Shown here one piece after another: positions 1 through 9,107 of a DNA stretch of 64,000 bases (position 1 is the stretch's first letter; the number at the start of each line of letters is the position of its first letter). This stretch comes from JABDBL01 sp963845445. Its GTDB lineage: Bacteria > Cyanobacteriota > Vampirovibrionia > Obscuribacterales > Obscuribacteraceae. Below the pieces are notes generated by a model, which saw nothing but the letters and a program-made list of their open reading frames with translations, ran no database searches and was not told the DNA's origin. The stretch spans positions 806,001 to 870,000 of the forward strand of contig CAWJSE010000002.1 of assembly GCA_963845445.1 (NCBI GenBank). The letters run 5' to 3'. Both the position numbers and the translations under genes were made by a program.

Positions 1-383
1 TGCGAAAAGAGATCTAGCCAGACCAGTGCACTACCATCACCTAAGGGTAATTCAGGACCATCAACGACTACATCAATATCGAAAACATTGCATAAGGCTG
101 CTGCTGCCAAAAAGTGTTCTACTAAACATAGCCGAATGCTGCCCTGACCAATAGTCACGTTGCGCAAAGTATTTACAACATAAGTAGCAAGAGCGGGTAT
201 TTTAACCCACTTTCCTTCTTTTAAATCAGGTAGAACAAAGTGTATGCCAGATCCCGGGGCAGTCAAATAGACCGTAACTCTAATAGCTTGTTTTGAAGTA
301 GTACCAATACCGTCGTAAATAAACAGACACTTACTGTTTGGAAAAGTTTGCTCATAATTTTTTTCCACTTTAACAGCTGTCAA
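1..383 (-). CDS. lpxC: UDP-3-O-acyl-N-acetylglucosamine deacetylase, N-terminal part (runs off the window)
   Basis: LpxC catalyses the committed step of lipid A synthesis, zinc-dependent removal of acetate from UDP-3-O-acyl-GlcNAc in the cytoplasm. The reverse strand encodes about 127 residues, cut by the window edge. They include GIGTTSKQAI near the N-terminus, the zinc-binding helix motif VEHFLAAAA and the following VVDGPELPLGDGSA, all LpxC hallmarks. I place the start at a TTG (complement of 381-383) because a GGAGG ribosome site lies 5 nt upstream at 388-393. It lies 11 bp downstream of lpxD in the same direction, so the two are probably one operon with ompH and bamA. The catalytic C-terminal half is outside the window. 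Confidence 0.9.
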   Translation of the reverse strand, partial: MTAVKVEKNYEQTFPNSKCLFIYDGIGTTSKQAIRVTVYLTAPGSGIHFVLPDLKEGKWVKIPALATYVVNTLRNVTIGQGSIRLCLVEHFLAAAALCNVFDIDVVVDGPELPLGDGSALVWLDLFS

Positions 384-394
384 TCTGCCTCCGC

Positions 395-1543
395 TTATTT
401 CTGCACTTTCTCCAGCAGAGGTGTGCGTTCAATGGTTTGTAATTCTTTAATTTGCTTCTGTAATTCAGCAATTTTCCTTTCAGCTGCTTTAACTTGATCA
501 TAAAGCGCAGGTAATTTATGACTTAAAGCAGTAACTGTCATAAAATCCTTAGCTCCATGAGCCGGACTACCACACTGAACCTCACCATCCCCAACGTCCT
601 TCATCACACCTGCTTGCCCTTGGACAATGGCATCCTTGCCTATCTTTATATGATCGATCATACCGGCTTGTCCAGCAATTACAGCCCGATCACCAATATG
701 GCAAGATCCGGCTATGCCAACTTGAGAAACTAATATAACTTCTTTACCTACCTGGCAGTTATGAGCCACCATAACTAAATTATCGATTTTTGTGCCTTGA
801 CCAATTCTCGTAACACCAATAGTGGCACGGTCAATAGTACTATTTGAACCAATCTCAACATCATCTTCTACAATCACAGTACCAACTTGAGGAATCTTTA
901 AAAGCGGATTGGCTTGCTCAGAAAGCTCATTAATTCCACTCATCCTCAGTTCCATATTAGACGGGCGTTCTGTTACATAGCCAAAGCCATCCGATCCTAA
1001 AGAAGCTCCCTGTTGCATAATTACTCTATTGCCTATTTGGACATTATCAGCAACCATACAACTAGGATGAATAAGACAATCTTCCCCTATAGAAACTTCG
1101 CCACCAATTACGGTATTAGCCATAATGGTTGTGCGAGGGCCAATTTTTGTCTTAGGACCTATTACTACAAGCGGGCCAATCGCTATATCCTCAGCAATCT
1201 CACAAGTAGAATCTACTACTGCAGTCGGATGAATACCCTTAGCCGGCAAATGTCGTTTATTCCCAAAAGCTGAAAGCATCTTATAAATTGCATAAGTAGG
1301 ACGTGCAACAAAAATCGCGGGGCGACTCACTTTTGTTCCTTTAGGAACAATTACCGCTTTTGCTTTGCATTGATCAATTTGCTTGACTAACTGTTTATCA
1401 AAAACAAAAGCCAAATCCGATTCATTAGCAGACTGAGGCGATGTAGCGATTGAATCAAAAACCACATCATCCGGTCCTTGTACTTCACCACCAATAAATC
1501 TAGCAATTTGAACCAAGCTCATAGGAGCTGGCAATTTCATCAT
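395..1543 (-). CDS. lpxD: UDP-3-O-(3-hydroxyacyl)glucosamine N-acyltransferase
   Basis: LpxD transfers the second 3-hydroxyacyl chain from ACP onto UDP-acyl-glucosamine, making the diacylated lipid A precursor. The 382-residue protein has the N-terminal uridine-binding domain (about 1-105), then hexapeptide left-handed beta-helix repeats (about 105-325) and a C-terminal helix. The catalytic-histidine motif VMVAHNCQVG is present, followed by GIAGSCHIGD and GQAGVMKDV. Length is slightly above the usual 340. Two consecutive ATGs are possible starts; the first has a GGTGGAAG ribosome site just upstream. It sits between ompH and lpxC in an envelope operon, which is the expected context. Confidence 0.97.
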   Translation of the reverse strand: MMKLPAPMSLVQIARFIGGEVQGPDDVVFDSIATSPQSANESDLAFVFDKQLVKQIDQCKAKAVIVPKGTKVSRPAIFVARPTYAIYKMLSAFGNKRHLPAKGIHPTAVVDSTCEIAEDIAIGPLVVIGPKTKIGPRTTIMANTVIGGEVSIGEDCLIHPSCMVADNVQIGNRVIMQQGASLGSDGFGYVTERPSNMELRMSGINELSEQANPLLKIPQVGTVIVEDDVEIGSNSTIDRATIGVTRIGQGTKIDNLVMVAHNCQVGKEVILVSQVGIAGSCHIGDRAVIAGQAGMIDHIKIGKDAIVQGQAGVMKDVGDGEVQCGSPAHGAKDFMTVTALSHKLPALYDQVKAAERKIAELQKQIKELQTIERTPLLEKVQK

Positions 1544-1604
1544 GCTTCCACCTGCTTGTTTAAATCAATGGATTGGCCAATTACCTAGTAAGCTATAGCT
1601 GATT

Positions 1605-2117
1605 TCATTTAGTTGGCGCTTTGGCAGTGTTGGCTACTGAAGTCAGTCTTTTAACCACACCGTCAGTTAAATCAGTGCCACCATATAGAACCGCTTGCTT
1701 CATCAAAACTGTATCAACTTTTTTATTAGCAGCTTCCGCTTTAATGGCTGTGTCAATTTCACTTTCTAATTGACTTTCTAAAACCTGTGCTCTGGCTTGC
1801 ACTTTTTTCACTTCATCGTCAATTTCATTTTGTAAGCGCTTTTGTAAACCCTCCAAATCAGCCGGTGATTTGTGAGCTGCTTTTGATTCTTCGTACTGTT
1901 TGTTACTGTCCTCAATTAATTTATGGACTTTGTTTTCCTGCTTCTTGAGTTCTTCAGCTGCTTGCTGAGCTCTTGGATAACTAGTAACAACTTTATCGCG
2001 ATCTACTAAACCAACGTTGAGGTGTGCGGCTTGAGCAAATACTTGCCCTATGCTCAATGTCATGGTAGCGCTAAGCAATAAGACTAAATTACCTTTTTTC
2101 AATTTCCTCTTCTCCAA
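1605..2117 (-). CDS. OmpH/Skp family periplasmic chaperone
   Basis: Skp-like proteins hold unfolded outer-membrane proteins in the periplasm on their way to the BAM complex. The 170-residue product has a basic N-terminus and hydrophobic signal peptide ending near AQA-AH (about residue 31). After a short conserved strand, LNVGLVDRDKVVTSYP, comes a long charged coiled coil (about 45-135), the jellyfish-tentacle region of the family. The position between bamA and lpxD is the classic Gram-negative arrangement (bamA-skp-lpxD). Family assignment is strong; the exact client range is inferred. Confidence 0.9.
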   Translation of the reverse strand: MEKRKLKKGNLVLLLSATMTLSIGQVFAQAAHLNVGLVDRDKVVTSYPRAQQAAEELKKQENKVHKLIEDSNKQYEESKAAHKSPADLEGLQKRLQNEIDDEVKKVQARAQVLESQLESEIDTAIKAEAANKKVDTVLMKQAVLYGGTDLTDGVVKRLTSVANTAKAPTK

Positions 2118-2288
2118 ACTGATCTCTGACTCAACTTGCTTACTGTTTTCAGCCGCTTGGACTTAGAACAAGACGCATTATGAAACCACACTAACAAATC
2201 TGCTAATGATGGACTAATTCAGGCATAGTTTACACTATCGCAGAACATTTCCGCTACTGAAGGACATCTATAGCCAAATAATTAGCAA

Positions 2289-4358
2289 TTAAAATTGATT
2301 GCCGAAACCAACTGTAAGACGCGGAGTGTAATTTCCCAAAACCGTACTTATCAAGGGAAATCCATAATTCAAACGCACTACACCAAGCATAGGTACGTTA
2401 AGACGTACTCCTACACCAACCGCAGCGCCAAAATTATTGCGTGATAACAAACTATTAGTCAAACTATTACCGTTTACTTCCCCAGCATTAAAGAAGAGTG
2501 CCACCTTTACATGTTTATCCACCATTTTGGCAATTTTGTTGTCCGAACTGCGTAAAAATGGCAAACGTGATCTTATTTCAGCAGTACCCATCAGCATTGA
2601 AGTGCCTGTACCTAAATCTGTAAATTGGCGATAACCACTAAGACCATTAAATCCACCCATAAAATATTGAGCAAATTGAGGCGCATTGCCAAAAATTTGT
2701 CCTGCTTGGATATTGGTCGCTATGGTGACGTTCTCATTCACCTTCACATATTTACTAGCACTGGCACCGAGTTTAGCAAAACTAGCATTTGCTAGACCTA
2801 AAGAAGGACTAGCTGATAAGCGCATCAAACTGCCACTAGTAGGATCCATTGCCGAATCGCGGGTATCGCGATTTATTGAAGGAGCAAGAGTAGCAAACGT
2901 ACCACCCATAAGTTGATTTCGTCTTACCGAACTGGATAAAGCCAGTGCTTGAGCAGAGGTGGTAGCCATTCCTGTAGACAAGGCTCTACTAAACATACCA
3001 GCCATTATATTTGAACTACCAAAATAGCTGCTGTAGTCGGCCAATGCTGTATTTTCACCAATTAAACCCAGATTCGCGCTAAAATTATTCCCTAAATCTT
3101 TAGAAAAATTGACGCTAGCACCCAATGTACGTTGCATTGACTGCTGAATCATGAAACTACCCATATCTCTTCCAAAACCGGATACAGTCATATTAGCGCC
3201 TGTTCCCCCTACATTAGGAACATCATAATTAGCTTGTACTTGGTATGTGGTCATATTGGGAATAAAGCCTACGCCACCATTGTTCAAAGTATTATTGACA
3301 CTGCCAAAAAACCCACTACCAACTTGAGAACTAAAGGATAGTGACTCGCCGCGCCCACGGAAATTATTATCAGCTAGAGTGAATGAGCCAAATGGACCAG
3401 CCAATGTATCCAAACCACCACCGATTCCAACAGACCCAGATCTTTTTTCGTCAACTTCTACTTTTAAAACATATTTGTCTGGATTATTTGTTGATGGCAC
3501 TAAAGATCGTCGTATGTCTTGAAAATAACCATTAGCATAAAGCTTGCGCAAATCATTGGTTAATATCTTTTCGTCATAAACCATTCCTGGTTTAAGCTTT
3601 ATCGCCTGGCGAATAATAAAATCTTTTGTTTTTTTATTGCCAGTGATTTCAATTTTTTCTATTTCTCCTTCATTTATATTTAATCCAATGGTGCCATCTG
3701 GATCATTTCGCACATCAGTTACGCGAGCCAAAACATAACCCTTTTCGTGATAAGTTTGTTCTACTTTATCAATAGCCGAAGAAAGAGCACTAAGGTTCTG
3801 AGGTTTACCCATTTGCTCGGTAAATATTTTAGTTATTTCCTGGCTGTCCAAAACTTTGTTACCAGAAAAAGCAAATTGTGTAATCGGAGCATTTTCACTG
3901 ACCCGAATTTTTAACAATACTCCCTTACCATTAAGCTCCGGTAATACTTGCAAATTGCGCTCATCGAAATAGCCCAGGCCATTAATTGCTTTGAGATCTT
4001 CCATGACCGCATCTCGGCTAAATCTGTCCCCAGGTTTGGTCTTTACTACCTCAAGAATGTCTTCGGCTGGTACTAATCGATTGCCTTCAACTTTTATAGT
4101 ATCAACCGTTAAATTAGAGTCAGAGATTTGCTTAATTGATTTTGCAGAATCGACTTCCACTTCGGACGAAAAATGCTCATTGGCTGATTTGGGTTCTTCT
4201 TTTACTAAAGCAGGAGCATTATCATTAGCAACATCGGCTAGCGATGCTTGACAAGTAAAGCTATTTTGCAATAGGCTAATGCTTATGGCAATAAAGACTC
4301 TTACATCCAGAGTCAATTTTCTATCATTTGTATATACTTGCTGCAATACAATCACCAT
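2289..4358 (-). CDS. bamA: Outer-membrane protein assembly factor BamA/Omp85
   Basis: BamA is the outer-membrane beta-barrel that folds and inserts other barrels. The 689-residue product has an N-terminal export region, three POTRA-like repeats (about 83-160, 161-235 and 236-310; compare VDTIKVEGNRLVPAEDI, ITQFAFSGNKVLDSQEI and IEKIEITGNKKTKDFI), then a 16-strand-type barrel ending in a C-terminal Phe (TVGFGNQF). Three POTRA domains, not the proteobacterial five, match cyanobacterial Omp85. The start is uncertain: the leader MVIVLQQVYTNDRK is unusual and no clear ribosome site precedes it. It heads the ompH-lpxD-lpxC operon. Confidence 0.94.
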   Translation of the reverse strand: MVIVLQQVYTNDRKLTLDVRVFIAISISLLQNSFTCQASLADVANDNAPALVKEEPKSANEHFSSEVEVDSAKSIKQISDSNLTVDTIKVEGNRLVPAEDILEVVKTKPGDRFSRDAVMEDLKAINGLGYFDERNLQVLPELNGKGVLLKIRVSENAPITQFAFSGNKVLDSQEITKIFTEQMGKPQNLSALSSAIDKVEQTYHEKGYVLARVTDVRNDPDGTIGLNINEGEIEKIEITGNKKTKDFIIRQAIKLKPGMVYDEKILTNDLRKLYANGYFQDIRRSLVPSTNNPDKYVLKVEVDEKRSGSVGIGGGLDTLAGPFGSFTLADNNFRGRGESLSFSSQVGSGFFGSVNNTLNNGGVGFIPNMTTYQVQANYDVPNVGGTGANMTVSGFGRDMGSFMIQQSMQRTLGASVNFSKDLGNNFSANLGLIGENTALADYSSYFGSSNIMAGMFSRALSTGMATTSAQALALSSSVRRNQLMGGTFATLAPSINRDTRDSAMDPTSGSLMRLSASPSLGLANASFAKLGASASKYVKVNENVTIATNIQAGQIFGNAPQFAQYFMGGFNGLSGYRQFTDLGTGTSMLMGTAEIRSRLPFLRSSDNKIAKMVDKHVKVALFFNAGEVNGNSLTNSLLSRNNFGAAVGVGVRLNVPMLGVVRLNYGFPLISTVLGNYTPRLTVGFGNQF

Positions 4359-4473
4359 TAGACAATGTTTGATTTTAGCACGGCTTTAAATCATGCCAAG
4401 AGCAAACTTTGTATTTTAATGACTTGCTTCATTGTTTCAAGAACAAGCTAGAGCCAAAAGAGGAGGCATAATT

Positions 4474-5151
4474 TTGTCCGCACAAGTCTCAATACCCGAA
4501 TCCGTTACAGGCAAAAAATATCCTGGCACATTCATTACTCTGGAAGGGCCAGACGGTGCCGGTAAAACAACTCAATTACGCATCGTATCCCAAGAGCTAA
4601 AGACAATAGGCTGTAATCATATTATTACTCGAGATCCAGGAGGTACAGCCGCCGGTAAGCAAATAAGACGAATACTTTTGAATACCACCAGTGCTCTTTC
4701 AACAATAAGCGAATTGCTACTTTATCAAGCGGATCGGGCACAAAATGTAGCAGAAGTGATTGTACCTGCACTGCAAAAAGGACTAATAGTATTTTGCGAT
4801 CGTTATATTGATTCCACCATTGCCTATCAAGGCTATGGCAGAGGAGTCTCTCTACAAACCATCACTACACTAAATGAAATATCAACCGGCGGATTAAGAC
4901 CAGACTTAACCTTACTATTTGATCTAGATAGCCAAGCTGGTCTATCACGCTTACATCCGGGTAATTATGATCGTTTGGAAAGAGAAGCACTGGATTTCCA
5001 CAAAAGAGTTAGAGAAGGTTATTTAACCTTAGCTAAAGCAGAATCAAGCCGGTTTAGGATTATCGATGCCAGTGCCCCACTCACCACCGTGCAGGCTGCT
5101 TTGCGCAAAGCATTGAACGAAAAGTTAGATATCAAATTGCCCGAAGCATAA
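4474..5151 (+). CDS. tmk: Thymidylate kinase
   Basis: Tmk phosphorylates dTMP to dTDP in DNA precursor synthesis. The protein (225 residues with the start chosen here) has the P-loop GPDGAGKTTQ, the substrate-binding TRDPGGTAAG (usual form TREPGGT, so Asp replaces Glu) and the DRYIDSTIAYQGYGRG motif. An open frame extends upstream to 4432, but a TTG at 4474 follows a perfect AGGAGG (4461-4466) by 7 nt, so I take that as the start. The gene runs convergently into the next gene, with 3 bp between the stops. It is divergent from the bamA operon. Confidence 0.93.
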   Translation: MSAQVSIPESVTGKKYPGTFITLEGPDGAGKTTQLRIVSQELKTIGCNHIITRDPGGTAAGKQIRRILLNTTSALSTISELLLYQADRAQNVAEVIVPALQKGLIVFCDRYIDSTIAYQGYGRGVSLQTITTLNEISTGGLRPDLTLLFDLDSQAGLSRLHPGNYDRLEREALDFHKRVREGYLTLAKAESSRFRIIDASAPLTTVQAALRKALNEKLDIKLPEA

Positions 5152-5154
5152 TTG

Positions 5155-5844
5155 CTAAGGTTTTACGCGGTGCGCAATTTCAGCACTAAGCCCTTCCACA
5201 TCGCGCCTAATTTCTGCTTCTGACTCAGGATCGATAACACCACCTTCTTCATAAGCGAGGGATTTTTCTTTGCTAAGTAAATCATTAGCTCGCAAGCGTA
5301 AACTTTCATAATCACCAGCATTAATCTTGCCATTTTCCTTGGCCTTGTCTAGATAGCTATCCAGATCTGAAATAACAGTCTTGATCGGAGGTAGCGTCTG
5401 CATAGGGCTGCCATTCGTTGGGGCCACACCATAAATAGGATAACTTGAATAGCGATAGCCACCTACCCAGGGATAATAGAATCCCGATGGGGCGCGCCAG
5501 AACTGGGCGGGCATGCCACCAGCATTGATACCATAAAAGTTATCACGTAATAATTGCGGAGTTCCATATACCGGCGTGGAAATACCACCGATATTATAAC
5601 GCCCTTGATAGGTAGGATAATACGGATTATAGTAGCCACCATACATAGTATTATAGGGATTATTATAAACTGGAGTGCCACCATAAGGATTGCCCGCTGG
5701 ATAGCCATAATTACCGTATGCAGGCGTACCAACTGATTGCGGCGTTAAAATGGCACTGTGAGAACCAGGCACCAAATTCTGAGAAAACACCGGATGAACT
5801 ACAATAACCGTGAGCAGTAAAGTTAACGTTAAATATTTGGACAT
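5155..5844 (-). CDS. Secreted Tyr/Gly/Pro/Asn-rich protein
   Basis: I do not recognise the family. The 229-residue product has a signal peptide (cleavage near VFSQ, about residue 22). A low-complexity region at about 35-110 is rich in Tyr, Gly, Pro and Asn (repeats such as NPYGG, YNNPYN, GGYYNPYYP). A shorter charged helical domain follows (about 150-229; SDLDSYLDKAKENGKI). Such composition is typical of surface or matrix proteins. The same Gly/Tyr-rich style recurs in the secreted proteins at 40-43 kb. It is convergent with tmk. Export is well supported; function is unknown. Confidence 0.75.
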   Translation of the reverse strand: MSKYLTLTLLLTVIVVHPVFSQNLVPGSHSAILTPQSVGTPAYGNYGYPAGNPYGGTPVYNNPYNTMYGGYYNPYYPTYQGRYNIGGISTPVYGTPQLLRDNFYGINAGGMPAQFWRAPSGFYYPWVGGYRYSSYPIYGVAPTNGSPMQTLPPIKTVISDLDSYLDKAKENGKINAGDYESLRLRANDLLSKEKSLAYEEGGVIDPESEAEIRRDVEGLSAEIAHRVKP

Positions 5845-5944
5845 CTAAAGTCTCCAGAATTTACAGTCGCAGCCCTTTGAGCTCAGATCCGATTGAACTA
5901 TCAATTTGTCGATTTTTGTAGGATCTTTTGAATTCAGTTTAAAA

Positions 5945-6403
5945 CTAACTTTCGATCTTAACTTCTGTTATCTTATTTTTCTTCACAATTGTATTATTTA
6001 TCTCTTCAAATACTAAATGAACACTAATCAGACTCCAAAGTGATAATAACCCAATCGAATTAAAATTAAAAACACCAGCATCAGGTAGATGATGATGAAT
6101 AATGAACGCTACTAAACCCGGCAACGCAACAAACAAGTTAAATACCAAAATTCGCTTAGCTACCTGTAGAATGGATTCAGAATAAGGATGCTTAAGACTT
6201 GATAAGTACGAGGCAATCATTATTAGTACGATTGCCATAATAATTCCATGCACAGCAAAATCAAATAACATGTGACAGACAACTGATTCAACAGCTGTAG
6301 TGAGTATGTCAATAGTTTGATGAAGATTAAAACTGCTTGTTTCCATGCGGCTAATACCGTAATCTACTAACTCTTTATAAATTACACTAAGGAGCGCGTC
6401 CAT
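5945..6403 (-). CDS. Small integral membrane protein, unknown function
   Basis: About 152 residues with at least three clear hydrophobic segments (FAVHGIIMAIVLIMIASYL, LVFNLFVALPGLVAFII, SIGLLSLWSLISVHLVF) and a charged C-terminus rich in Lys. No family recognised. The start is placed at an ATG (complement of 6401-6403); an in-frame TTG at 6409 is the alternative. Neither has a good ribosome site. Its 5' end overlaps the 5' end of the divergent gene at 6402 by two bases, which is unusual and lowers confidence in this start. A later ATG (METSSFN) is also possible. Confidence 0.55.
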   Translation of the reverse strand: MDALLSVIYKELVDYGISRMETSSFNLHQTIDILTTAVESVVCHMLFDFAVHGIIMAIVLIMIASYLSSLKHPYSESILQVAKRILVFNLFVALPGLVAFIIHHHLPDAGVFNFNSIGLLSLWSLISVHLVFEEINNTIVKKNKITEVKIES

Positions 6404-6884
6404 GGTCAAAAATAGAAGTAAAGCAGTTGCCCTTTGTTTAGCACTTTGCGCCTCTTTCGCTTACCCACCTAATAAGAGCCAAACTGTAAGTGCAGACGAA
6501 AAACTGAATCGCAGTCAAACCATGCTTCTTAATCTTAAAACTGCTCCAGAATCTTCCGGATATTATATTATTCAGTCACACCGTGCCAGCAAAGAGATTA
6601 TCAATAGTCTTGAAAAAGCCCTTAGCCAACTTGCTGCCGTAGACCAAAACTACGCTAAATATCGAGGTAGGCCCGATGACCGCTTTTTACAAGCAGTTTC
6701 GCTAAAAGTTACTCTTGCTCGACAAACCTCCCAAGAATTGCAGGAGCAATTACTGGATGCTTATGCAGAATTGAAAAGCTCAGTAGATGAGGCTCTCATA
6801 ACCGAGGAGCATTTTCCGTCAGACCAGAAAAAAATTAAAAGTAAAACGGGTCTGCCTAATAAAGTTAAAGATTTTCTTCTGTAA
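6402..6884 (+). CDS. Secreted helical protein, unknown function
   Basis: A 160-residue product with a basic N-terminus and hydrophobic export signal (cleavage probably near VSADEK, about residue 31), then an almost entirely helical Gln/Leu/Lys-rich body. An AAGGAG ribosome site 7-8 nt upstream of the ATG supports this start. No family recognised. It is divergent from the membrane-protein gene at 5945-6403, sharing the start region. Export is likely; function unknown. Confidence 0.65.
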   Translation: MVKNRSKAVALCLALCASFAYPPNKSQTVSADEKLNRSQTMLLNLKTAPESSGYYIIQSHRASKEIINSLEKALSQLAAVDQNYAKYRGRPDDRFLQAVSLKVTLARQTSQELQEQLLDAYAELKSSVDEALITEEHFPSDQKKIKSKTGLPNKVKDFLL

Positions 6885-7227
6885 GAGACTGATACCTTAC
6901 TGTTAACCGCAATTATTAGTTCATCATCCAGTGTCGATGGGGGCGCCGTTCTTGCGCGTTATATTGGTTTTGCTGATTCTGATTACTGACGTTATTATTT
7001 TAATTTTGCTCTGCCCATATTAGTTGAACAAGCAAGCAAAAGACCAAGAAATATCGATTTAACGCCAACATTTTTATACATGACTGCTTCCTTAAACCCT
7101 TCTATTTCCAGACCCAAACTAACACAATTAATGTAAGCGGTAAATGTGCAAAGTTTGAGACGGAGCACAGAACTAAGTCACACAAACCAGCAATTCGTAA
7201 GCTATATGCCTATTCTAGACCATGTCT
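6885..7227. other. Intergenic region without supported genes
   Basis: About 340 bp with no open frame backed by a ribosome site or recognisable protein. A plus-strand open frame at 7146-7388 lies mostly opposite the small minus-strand gene at 7228-7443, lacks a ribosome site and looks like its shadow. Confidence 0.5.
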
Positions 7228-7443
7228 CTAACACCATGCCTTTGAATAACTCATATTTCTACCAGTATCAATCGATTGCTCTTTTGTTAAATCCGAAACT
7301 ACTTGCTCGCTTATTTGTCCGCAGACTGTGTGCTGAATATAGCGAGCTTCAAACAAACTTTTCACTTCAAAAAGTCTTTGAGCTCTAATCCGTTCACTTT
7401 CAAATTTGATTGTTGCTGGTGCTTTTATGTTTTCCACATTCAT
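7228..7443 (-). CDS. Small hypothetical protein (71 aa)
   Basis: Unrecognised 71-residue charged protein beginning MNVENIKAPATIKFES. The main support is a strong ribosome site, GGAGGT, 7-8 nt before the ATG on the minus strand. The N-terminal 40 residues look helical (ERIRAQRLFEVKSLFEAR). The C-terminal part is less protein-like and may reflect truncation. No operon partner. It could be a genuine small cytoplasmic protein or a fragment of a longer gene. Confidence 0.42.
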   Translation of the reverse strand: MNVENIKAPATIKFESERIRAQRLFEVKSLFEARYIQHTVCGQISEQVVSDLTKEQSIDTGRNMSYSKAWC

Positions 7444-7723
7444 AATTAATACCTCCGGCGTTTAAGTGATGGGGGTACGTAAATAAAATATGGAGGAAAT
7501 TTCAAAAACCTCGATGAAGTTTCAGAAAATTGGCTTATAGTCTTATCTTAACACTACCTGACAAGCACCTTTTGGACAATCACATCATATTTAATGTAGA
7601 AGCAAAAATTTTTAGAAATTTGATATGAGTACTTCCAATATCGATTTGTATGTGATAGGTTTAGTTATTATGAATTGCATTAATGTAATTCAGCAGCTAT
7701 CTTTACCGGTTGTTGTTCGATCA

Positions 7724-7750
7724 CGTACCTCCCGTACCTCGCGTACCATT
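7724..7750. repeat. Three tandem 9-bp repeats (CGTACCTCN-type)
   Basis: Three head-to-tail copies, CGTACCTCC, CGTACCTCG and CGTACCATT, with an exact 9-bp period. They end about 30 bp before the start of the secreted-protein gene at 7782. They could be an iterated regulator-binding site for that gene; this is inference from position and spacing only. Confidence 0.5.
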
Positions 7751-7781
7751 GGTCGAAATCTTAATTTAGGGAGAACATTAT

Positions 7782-8075
7782 ATGTCAAGATATCTTTACC
7801 CAATTTTGTTGAGTGTAGCTTTGCTGTCTACAAATAAAGCCATGGCGGACGAAGTTACACAAAGCTCTTCTACTAAAGTCGATAGTCCGTACTACAGTTC
7901 TAGTCAAAACACTACAACCAAACAGAATCCAGCTTCTGTTACGCGTGAATCCACTGCCAATGTTGAAACTCCATACGGGCAAGCAACCACCACCAAAAGA
8001 GAATACAAAAGTACGCCCAACCCTCAATCAAGCTCAACAACAACAACAACGAGAAGCAGCTCTATTAATCAGTAG
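7782..8075 (+). CDS. Small secreted Ser/Thr-rich protein
   Basis: A 97-residue product with a clear signal peptide (MSRYLYPILLSVALLSTNKAMA, cleavage near AMA-DE). The mature part is disordered and dominated by Ser, Thr, Gln and Asn, with runs such as QSSSTTTTTRSSS. An AGGGAGA ribosome site precedes the ATG. Tandem 9-bp repeats lie just upstream. No family is recognised; the composition suggests an exported, possibly surface-associated, protein. Confidence 0.72.
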   Translation: MSRYLYPILLSVALLSTNKAMADEVTQSSSTKVDSPYYSSSQNTTTKQNPASVTRESTANVETPYGQATTTKREYKSTPNPQSSSTTTTTRSSSINQ

Positions 8076-8149
8076 TAGGGGCTTAATCTTCAAGAGTGCC
8101 TCACACTTCATCTATAGATATTCTAATTCTCAAATTAAGGAGCAGTCAC

Positions 8150-8473
8150 ATGAAAATGCCTTTGATAGTACTCACTCTTCTCCTGTTAAGTAGCAATTCC
8201 ATTTTTTTGACTTCGCTTTCAGCTGGCGCGAAAGACGCTTATGAACTGAATCAAAAAGCAGATGATTTGCAATCAACTGCCACTCAAAAAGAAAGCAAAG
8301 CGGTAGGTCAGCAAAGTGCGTCTAGCACAGCTATTGACGCAGGTGATAAGGACGATGCTGCCAGACATGCAAAAAAAGCAGCCAAGGAGCAAGAAGACGC
8401 GAACAAATACGCGGAAAAAGCCCAAAAGACTCGCAATAAAGCCGCCGAGAAAGCCGCCTCACAGTCTTATTGA
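8150..8473 (+). CDS. Secreted Ala/Lys-rich helical protein
   Basis: A 107-residue product with a signal peptide (MKMPLIVLTLLLLSSNSIF..., cleavage near SAGA-KD). The rest is a highly charged, Ala/Lys/Gln-rich helix with heptad character (ARHAKKAAKEQEDANKYAEK). The open frame extends further upstream, but the ATG at 8150 is preceded by AAGGAG at a proper distance, so it is chosen. Similar small Ala/Lys helical exported proteins are common stress or envelope proteins. The precise role is unknown. Confidence 0.78.
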   Translation: MKMPLIVLTLLLLSSNSIFLTSLSAGAKDAYELNQKADDLQSTATQKESKAVGQQSASSTAIDAGDKDDAARHAKKAAKEQEDANKYAEKAQKTRNKAAEKAASQSY

Positions 8474-8694
8474 AACCGGTTCGAGCTTATTTGCCTAATT
8501 TAAAAAATCAAAACCTAGTGTTTTAACATATGAGGCTTTGAAGGAATAATCAGTGACTTGCTACATTGAAACTAGCAGTACTTTTGCTATGCTAATTCTT
8601 TTCAATAGTGTTCATCGAGGACATGGCAATGAAAAATAATAAAAGCCTCATTACTCAATTCTTGTATCTGTACCCCTTATTGTGAGGCTCGGCA

Positions 8695-9078
8695 GTGGTA
8701 GTAAAGAACGTTTTATCTTTTTGGAGGCAGTATGAATATAAAAACAAACTTGTCCTAATAATCGGTGGTTCCCGCGGGCTTGGTTTGGAAATAGCAAGGC
8801 TGCTCAGTGCAGAGCAGACAAAACTTGTTTTAGTAGCTCGAGATCAAACTGAATTACTACAAGCTCGAGAAATGCTAAATCTTCCTGAGGATCAACTTGT
8901 AATCAAAGCCTGTGGCAATTATTTTTTACCCAACAACGCTAGCACAGAAAGTATCTCGGGGCACGAAATTAAAAGTAACGCCTCATCTTTCACCACCGCA
9001 TCTGATGACACCACCAAGCGCAAGAATGAAGGGATCGCAGAACATTCTTCTGCAAAGAGCAATGTCCAACCAGCATAG
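8695..9078 (+). pseudogene. Broken short-chain dehydrogenase (N-terminal fragment)
   Basis: The frame encodes the first 45 or so residues of an SDR Rossmann fold, with the nucleotide-binding motif GGSRGLGLEIARLL and the strand LVLVARD. It then runs into an unrelated low-complexity tail (Ser/Thr/Asn-rich) and lacks the catalytic YxxxK part. The natural start appears to be the ATG at 8732 preceded by GGAGG (8723-8727). That ATG is out of frame by one: adding one A to the A5 run near 8740 gives M-N-I-K-N-K-L-V-L-I-I-G-G, a normal SDR beginning. So the gene is both frameshifted and truncated, and no substrate can be assigned. Confidence 0.65.
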
Positions 9079-9107
9079 ACCAAAAGGATCGATCAGCTAA
9101 AAACCAG

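Noticed and set aside
7146..7388. 80-codon plus-strand open frame
   Set aside because: It lies opposite the small minus-strand gene with a strong ribosome site and has none of its own.
8640..8695. Short leader peptide and hairpin (MKNNKSLITQFLYLYPLL) before the SDR fragment
   Set aside because: The stem is only 6 bp with a long loop and the following gene is broken, so an attenuator cannot be supported.
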